A stretch of DNA of 64,000 nt, from the NCBI GenBank assembly GCA_947178505.1, contig CAMWYR010000004.1:27771-91770 (forward strand), given 5' to 3'. This document shows positions 59,668-64,000 of the stretch, in pieces. Each line of letters begins with the position of its first letter. The first letter of the stretch is position 1. Made by a program: the position numbers and the translations under genes. The stretch is from an uncultured Muribaculaceae bacterium. GTDB lineage: Bacteria > Bacteroidota > Bacteroidia > Bacteroidales > Muribaculaceae. The notes beneath the pieces are model-generated. The model was given only the letters and a program-made list of their open reading frames with translations. It was not told the origin of the DNA and did not search any database.

Positions 59668-61443
59668 TTACATCTTTGATAATTCAACTGCTGACCCGGC
59701 AATCTGCTCAGGAGTCAGACCGCATGCATTCCGGAGTTCAGAATAGTTGTAGCGGTTAAGGAATTCTTTGGGAAGACCTAAATTCATTACCTTCACCGGT
59801 GATTCACCCAGATATGATGCCACTTTCTGTCCGTAGCCGCCGTCAATGATTCCATCTTCGGCAGTAATCACTCCCTTGTAATTCTTAAGTGAATCAAGGG
59901 TTGCTGTGTCGAGCGTCGAAAGGTTTCTCGGATTGATGAGAGTGACGTTGATACCCTGCTTCGCAAGAATATCTGCTGCCTGAGACATCGCTCCGAACAT
60001 TAATCCGGCCCCGATAAGTGCAATATCTTTTCCTTCTCTTACGATATCATATTCGGGCTTAGAATAATCGTCGAGTAATTTAATTTCCGGATTGCTCAAG
60101 ACTGTCGTGCCGGGAATTCGGACTACAACCGGGAGTTTGGTCTGCTTTATCGACCAGTCGAGCATCGCGTCAAATTCTTCTTTGCAGGTAGGAGCGAGAT
60201 AAAGAAGCGACGGGATGTTCGAGAGCAGGGAAATATCAAAGAATCCGAGATGGGTCTCATCGTTCATACCGAACATCGTGCCGTAGAACACTACGAATGT
60301 GGCGGCCTGCTTGTTGAGGGCGATGTCCTGGCTGAACTGATCGTAGGCGCGCTGAAGGAAACTGCTTACGAAGCCGACTACGGGCCGCATTCCTCCGTGT
60401 GCAAGGCCGGAAGCTACGTCTACTGCAGCCTGTTCGGCTATTCCGACATCAATAAACTGACGACCTGCGTCCTGACGGCGTTCCTTGTCGAAACCGAGCA
60501 CACCTGGAGTGCCTGCAGTGATAGTCACAACCTTATCATTCTCCTTCATTCGGCGGAGCATACTCTTTGCGAAATGTTCGCTGTAGTCTTCCGGCGCATC
60601 CTTGGCAGGTTCAGCATTAGCTGAAACTCCTGTCTTCGGATCGAATGGTCCGGAATAATGGAATGTCTCCTTATCTGCCTCAGCAATGGGAAGTCCCATG
60701 CCCTTCATTGTGTTGATGTGCACCACAACCGGATAATTGATATCCTTAACGGATCTGAACATTTCAATCAGACTCTTCAGATCGTTACCGTAATTCACAT
60801 ATCTGTAAGCATACCCCATTGAGCGGAAGAGATTCGGTTCCGCTGTTCCGTTGGAATTGCGAAGCAGACGCAGATCGGCATAGATTCCTCCATGGTTCTC
60901 TGCTATGCTCATCTGATTGTCGTTGACAACAACTATGAAATTGCTACTAAGCGTCGCACCATAATCAAGGCCCTCGAAAGCAATACCTCCGCTGAGCGAA
61001 CCATCGCCGATCACGGCAACGACATTCTGACTATCGCCCTTAAGGTCGCGAGCTTTGGCAAGCCCGGCAGCAAGAGCCACTGCAGACGAAGTGTGCCCCA
61101 ATGAATACAGGTCGTATTTGCTCTCTTCGGGATTGGTATAGCCCGTCACGTCATCATAATGGGCCGGATCAGTGAAGGCCTCCATTCGTCCCGTAAGCAT
61201 TTTATGAGGATATGTCTGATGAGAGACGTCAAATACTATCTGGTCTTTCGGCGTGTCAAACACATAATGGAGAGCAATCACTGCCTCTACCATTCCGAGA
61301 TTCGGACCTACGTGACCACCATGCACCGCGAGTTTTTCAATTAATGCGCTCCGCATTTCGGCCGCCAATTTTGTGAGCTCCTCAATGCTCATGCTGCGGA
61401 TATCGTCGGGAGTCTTGATATCCGCTAAATTAATGTTTTCCAT
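59668..61443 (-). CDS. Dxs-like thiamine-diphosphate enzyme (divergent 1-deoxyxylulose-5-phosphate synthase)
   Basis: A 591-aa ThDP enzyme from ATG 61443. The cofactor site is intact (GHVGPNLGMVEAVIALHYV, GDGSLSGGIAFEGL, VVNDNQMSI) and so is the catalytic Glu in VGIAEQAAVD (Glu336). But two arginines that hold the substrate phosphate in E. coli Dxs are replaced: Arg420 of DRAG is Tyr387 (FYGT), and Arg478 of RYPRG is Gly445 (RIPGT). It also reads VSHQTYPHK where Dxs usually has VGHQAYPHK. I therefore doubt that it makes DXP; it may use another aldehyde. No isoprenoid genes are adjacent. Confidence 0.8.
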   Translation of the reverse strand: MENINLADIKTPDDIRSMSIEELTKLAAEMRSALIEKLAVHGGHVGPNLGMVEAVIALHYVFDTPKDQIVFDVSHQTYPHKMLTGRMEAFTDPAHYDDVTGYTNPEESKYDLYSLGHTSSAVALAAGLAKARDLKGDSQNVVAVIGDGSLSGGIAFEGLDYGATLSSNFIVVVNDNQMSIAENHGGIYADLRLLRNSNGTAEPNLFRSMGYAYRYVNYGNDLKSLIEMFRSVKDINYPVVVHINTMKGMGLPIAEADKETFHYSGPFDPKTGVSANAEPAKDAPEDYSEHFAKSMLRRMKENDKVVTITAGTPGVLGFDKERRQDAGRQFIDVGIAEQAAVDVASGLAHGGMRPVVGFVSSFLQRAYDQFSQDIALNKQAATFVVFYGTMFGMNDETHLGFFDISLLSNIPSLLYLAPTCKEEFDAMLDWSIKQTKLPVVVRIPGTTVLSNPEIKLLDDYSKPEYDIVREGKDIALIGAGLMFGAMSQAADILAKQGINVTLINPRNLSTLDTATLDSLKNYKGVITAEDGIIDGGYGQKVASYLGESPVKVMNLGLPKEFLNRYNYSELRNACGLTPEQIAGSAVELSKM

Positions 61444-61582
61444 AAGTCTAATAAATAAAGTCTTATTAAATATGATTTTCATTATAATTAAAACAATTAT
61501 AAAGGAGAAAGTATTAAGCCGGATCCAGATTGAATGTCAATTTGTCAAATTGATTGGATGAGATTTCTTTCCCTCCTCCGCT

Positions 61583-62494
61583 TCAGAATACGACCCGGTC
61601 GGTGGAGCAGGTGAAGCGGCATCTCGGATAATTCTCGCAGCCCATGAATTCTCCATTATCGGTGCGGCGCACAACTAACCTTCCTCCGCACCGAGGGCAG
61701 ATTCCTTGCTTGATCTTTTGCGCGTTGGAGGCTGAGGTGGCTTTTACATATTCAGTGTGTCGTCGGCGCTCATCCTTATTCACTATGGCGACCGCCTGAA
61801 TTTTTTCACAAATACTGTTGAGATCCTTTCGGTCGATAATTCTTTTGCGTCGGTTAAGTTCGAAGAGCAACTCATCGAGCGTGACAATTACTTTGGTCTC
61901 GTCAAGCCTTATCTCACGGCCGGGTCGCCACCAGTGTCCGGCGCGTCTTTCCGATGGCATGAATGTTCGAAGGATGTGCTTATCGGGGAGAAGATGTCGC
62001 TTCCTTATGATGTCTTCCGCCTTCACGTCAATATAGGTTGCATCGGTGAAGACTATCACCGAGAAGAAATACTCAGGACTTATATCCTTCAGAATGCGTC
62101 GCAGCACGCGGATATGCGCTTCGTTCTGAATGAGCGGATTATAAATCGTGCGCGACTGATCAGCCATTCTCTGCTGCCAATAATGAGAATTCTCAGACCC
62201 ATATATTCTGCCCGCAAGATTCTTAGTCTCAATCACAAATATTCCGCGCGAAGAGACTACTACGTGATCAATTTGAGAAGTATTGCCTCCGGCCGTGGGA
62301 AGCAGGAGATCGTTCAGGGTAATGTAATCACTCTTTTTCAATTTCTTCAGTTCGCGGGAAACGAAATGCTCACCTTGTTTCCCCTTACGTTGCGCGCGGC
62401 CCTTTTTCCATTGAATAGTTCCAACCAAGAGAAGAAGCATTGATGTCACGCCTATAAGTATTCCTATTATAAGATTCAGTTGCATCGTTTTCAA
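61583..62494 (-). CDS. NERD-domain protein with topoisomerase-type zinc finger
   Basis: A 303-aa protein anchored by an N-terminal membrane helix (LIIGILIGVTSMLLLLVG, 8-25). The NERD (nuclease-related) domain follows at about 40-150: KQGEHFVSRELKKL, DHVVVSSRGIFVIETKN, with Asp/Glu-x-Lys residues like those of restriction nucleases. The tail has CPRCGG and MGCENYPRC, a four-Cys finger as in topoisomerase I C-termini. DNA binding or cleavage is likely but unproven. It is a stand-alone gene on the minus strand. Confidence 0.88.
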   Translation of the reverse strand: MKTMQLNLIIGILIGVTSMLLLLVGTIQWKKGRAQRKGKQGEHFVSRELKKLKKSDYITLNDLLLPTAGGNTSQIDHVVVSSRGIFVIETKNLAGRIYGSENSHYWQQRMADQSRTIYNPLIQNEAHIRVLRRILKDISPEYFFSVIVFTDATYIDVKAEDIIRKRHLLPDKHILRTFMPSERRAGHWWRPGREIRLDETKVIVTLDELLFELNRRKRIIDRKDLNSICEKIQAVAIVNKDERRRHTEYVKATSASNAQKIKQGICPRCGGRLVVRRTDNGEFMGCENYPRCRFTCSTDRVVF

Positions 62495-62774
62495 AAAGTG
62501 TTTAGTAGCTATCCCGCATACGAATAGCTGCTTTTATAGAACGCTCAGTAGCATATTTCCTTATTTTGTTCTATGAAATTTTAGTGGATTGAGCCTTATC
62601 GTTATATATGGAGAAATGATTCGCAAACGGAAGTCATTGCAGAGATTCCCTAATCGCCCTCTAAAAAAATGTTCTCCCCAGACAACTTAAGCTGAATTCT
62701 TTCCGTTTCTTTTCAAGAACGCGTGGCATTAACTCAATACAGTTCCCCGTTGATCAATAAAACAATTACATCAA

Positions 62775-63062
62775 ATGCATTTTCAAGGAATACTCGTTGG
62801 TTTTCTCACTTTTCTAATTATCGGACTATTTCATCCTCTCGTGATTAAAGGAGAATACTACATAGGTCAGAAGGCTTGTTTAATATTCGCATTTGCCGGT
62901 ATCGCGTCGGCAATCGGATCTATGTATTCTGAAGGCCTCAGCTCGATACTCCTGGGAGTGGTGTCATTCTCAAGTTTCTGGTCAATAATAGAAGTAAAGG
63001 AGCAGAAAGAACGCGTCAGGAAAGGCTGGTTTCCTGATAATCCGAAAAGGCGAAACAAATAA
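62775..63062 (+). CDS. DUF4491 family membrane protein
   Basis: A 95-aa protein of DUF4491 (PF14898) with three hydrophobic helices (FQGILVGFLTFLIIGLF; KACLIFAFAGIASAIGSMY; ILLGVVSFSSFWSIIEV) and a basic tail KRVRKGWFPDNPKRRNK-like on the cytoplasmic side. Function unknown; the family is common in Bacteroidales and Firmicutes. It is a single gene with no clear promoter box. Confidence 0.88.
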   Translation: MHFQGILVGFLTFLIIGLFHPLVIKGEYYIGQKACLIFAFAGIASAIGSMYSEGLSSILLGVVSFSSFWSIIEVKEQKERVRKGWFPDNPKRRNK

Positions 63063-63281
63063 CGCAATATCATATCCAGGATCACGATATACCCGTCAGT
63101 AAAAAAATATTTGTTGCGTGTAGATAAAACCGATCACTTTTTTGTTATATAGTCATATAAGATTCCGAAAGGATAACCATATTGCGATTAAGATGCCAAA
63201 AATTCATAATTAATTGAAAAGAGAATCATCTTGATCAACTGAACAAACTATCTTTAGTATCCACTATAAAAACTATCGACT

Positions 63282-63998
63282 ATGAAAAAGTATCTTGCCG
63301 AAATGATCGGCACCTTCGTTTTGACACTCATGGGCTGTGGCGCAGCAGTATTTGCCGGCATCGGTCTCGGCACCACCGGCTACGGCATATCTACGCTCGG
63401 CGTTGCGTTCGCATTCGGTCTTTCCGTGATAGCTATGGCCTACACAATCGGTAATATCTCAGGATGCCACATTAATCCTGCGATTACGATGGGCGTCTGG
63501 GTAAGCGGACGAATGAAAGGTAAGGAAGCATGCGGCTATATGGTGTTTCAGGTGATCGGCGCCATAATCGCTTCCGCTGTGATTTATTTCCTGGTACATA
63601 CCGGAAATGAAGGAGGCATTTCAGCCGTATTCAATGATACGACAACTACGGGAGCCAACTCTTATCTCCCCGGCAATGTTGTTCCGGCATTCGTGGCTGA
63701 GTTTATCTTCACTTTCATTTTTGTGCTCGTAGTGCTCGGAACCACCGACTCCAAGAAGGGTGCAGGTGCATTCGCCGGACTGGCAATCGGTCTTGCGCTC
63801 GTGCTGGTACACATTGCATGTATACCGATTACAGGTACGTCAGTTAACCCTGCGCGTTCAATCGGTCCGGCAATCTTCGCATGCATTCAGGGTGATTGCA
63901 CTCCGATCTCTCAGATCTGGCTCTTTATCGTTGCTCCTATCGCAGGTGCGTTACTGAGCGCCGGTGTATGGAAAGGTCTTGCTTCTAAGGAAGCTTGA
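63282..63998 (+). CDS. aquaporin (MIP family, AqpZ-like)
   Basis: A 238-aa channel with six helices. The two NPA boxes are HINPAITMG and SVNPARSIGPA, and the Arg after the second NPA forms the selectivity filter. A Cys (SGCHINPA) precedes the first box. The length and the narrow-filter His/Thr region (VHIACIPITGTSVNPA) favour a water channel rather than a glycerol facilitator. The stop is 2 bp from the window end; what follows is unknown. Confidence 0.94.
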   Translation: MKKYLAEMIGTFVLTLMGCGAAVFAGIGLGTTGYGISTLGVAFAFGLSVIAMAYTIGNISGCHINPAITMGVWVSGRMKGKEACGYMVFQVIGAIIASAVIYFLVHTGNEGGISAVFNDTTTTGANSYLPGNVVPAFVAEFIFTFIFVLVVLGTTDSKKGAGAFAGLAIGLALVLVHIACIPITGTSVNPARSIGPAIFACIQGDCTPISQIWLFIVAPIAGALLSAGVWKGLASKEA

Positions 63999-64000
63999 TA

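Noticed and set aside
1..64000. CRISPR arrays, tRNA or rRNA genes, insertion sequences, prophage genes
   Set aside because: Nothing in the intergenic spaces shows regular spaced repeats, cloverleaf patterns or transposase-like frames.

Overview
The window looks like chromosomal DNA of a Bacteroidales bacterium, most likely a gut Muribaculaceae-type lineage (family level is inference). The reasons are a DUF4290 gene joined to a Bacteroidota-type MurA, a PBP1+LysM protein next to a PorT-like barrel, a CHU_C/type-B sorting domain, a BlaI/M56-TonB pair, a DUF4491 gene, and promoters of the Bacteroidota form (TTG, 19-21 nt, TAnnTTTG). I see no rRNA, tRNA, CRISPR array, insertion sequence or prophage. 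Most of the window is ordinary dense chromosome.

Layout. 1-6.9 kb: tail of a SPOR protein, folE, an FAD dehydrogenase with a possible leader peptide, then tsaB-DUF4290-murA-rimM-small protein-OmpA. 7-10 kb (minus): a UvrD-type helicase with an inserted DEDDh exonuclease, and an HU protein. 10.4-16.2 kb: LysM/PBP1 envelope protein, beta-barrel, secreted GH13 amylase, NlpC/P60 hydrolase, a tiny amphipathic-helix protein. 16.3-22.5 kb (minus): phosphodiesterase, NfnBA, ClpB, a VOC protein. 22.6-30.8 kb: YidE-type transporter, PAS-only protein, YjbR protein, then a minus run of HD hydrolase, nitrilase, acyltransferase and a hypothetical; NlpC lipoprotein; basic amino-acid antiporter; SpoU methyltransferase. 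30.9-37.7 kb: DUF389, a CHU_C protein and a membrane protein; then (minus) DsbA-like, thioredoxin-like lipoprotein, M56-TonB protease and BlaI repressor.

38.0-47.7 kb is the least ordinary part. It holds a 591-aa lipoprotein whose plan resembles the Vibrio cholerae cytolysin/leukocidin beta-pore-forming family, a membrane-spanning TPR-AraC regulator, and two lipoproteins of about 990 aa built from GLUG repeats. One GLUG protein carries a roughly 218-residue helical insert with a long hydrophobic hairpin that recalls alpha-pore-forming proteins. A direct repeat spaced like an AraC operator sits just before the GLUG pair. I infer a regulated surface or secreted module. Its function is unproven.

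47.8-64 kb: CstA transporter, Aat transferase with an editing deacylase, NhaC antiporter, nitroreductase, RecQ, MscS channel, AhpC/AhpF separated by a terminator-like hairpin, a CrcB fluoride channel, a Dxs-like enzyme lacking the usual substrate-phosphate arginines, a NERD-domain protein, DUF4491 and an aquaporin.

Working links: nfnAB supplies NADPH/ferredoxin balance; ahpCF, the Dsb/TlpA-like pair and the BlaI/M56 system handle redox and envelope stress; LysM, NlpC/P60, SPOR and MurA serve the cell wall.
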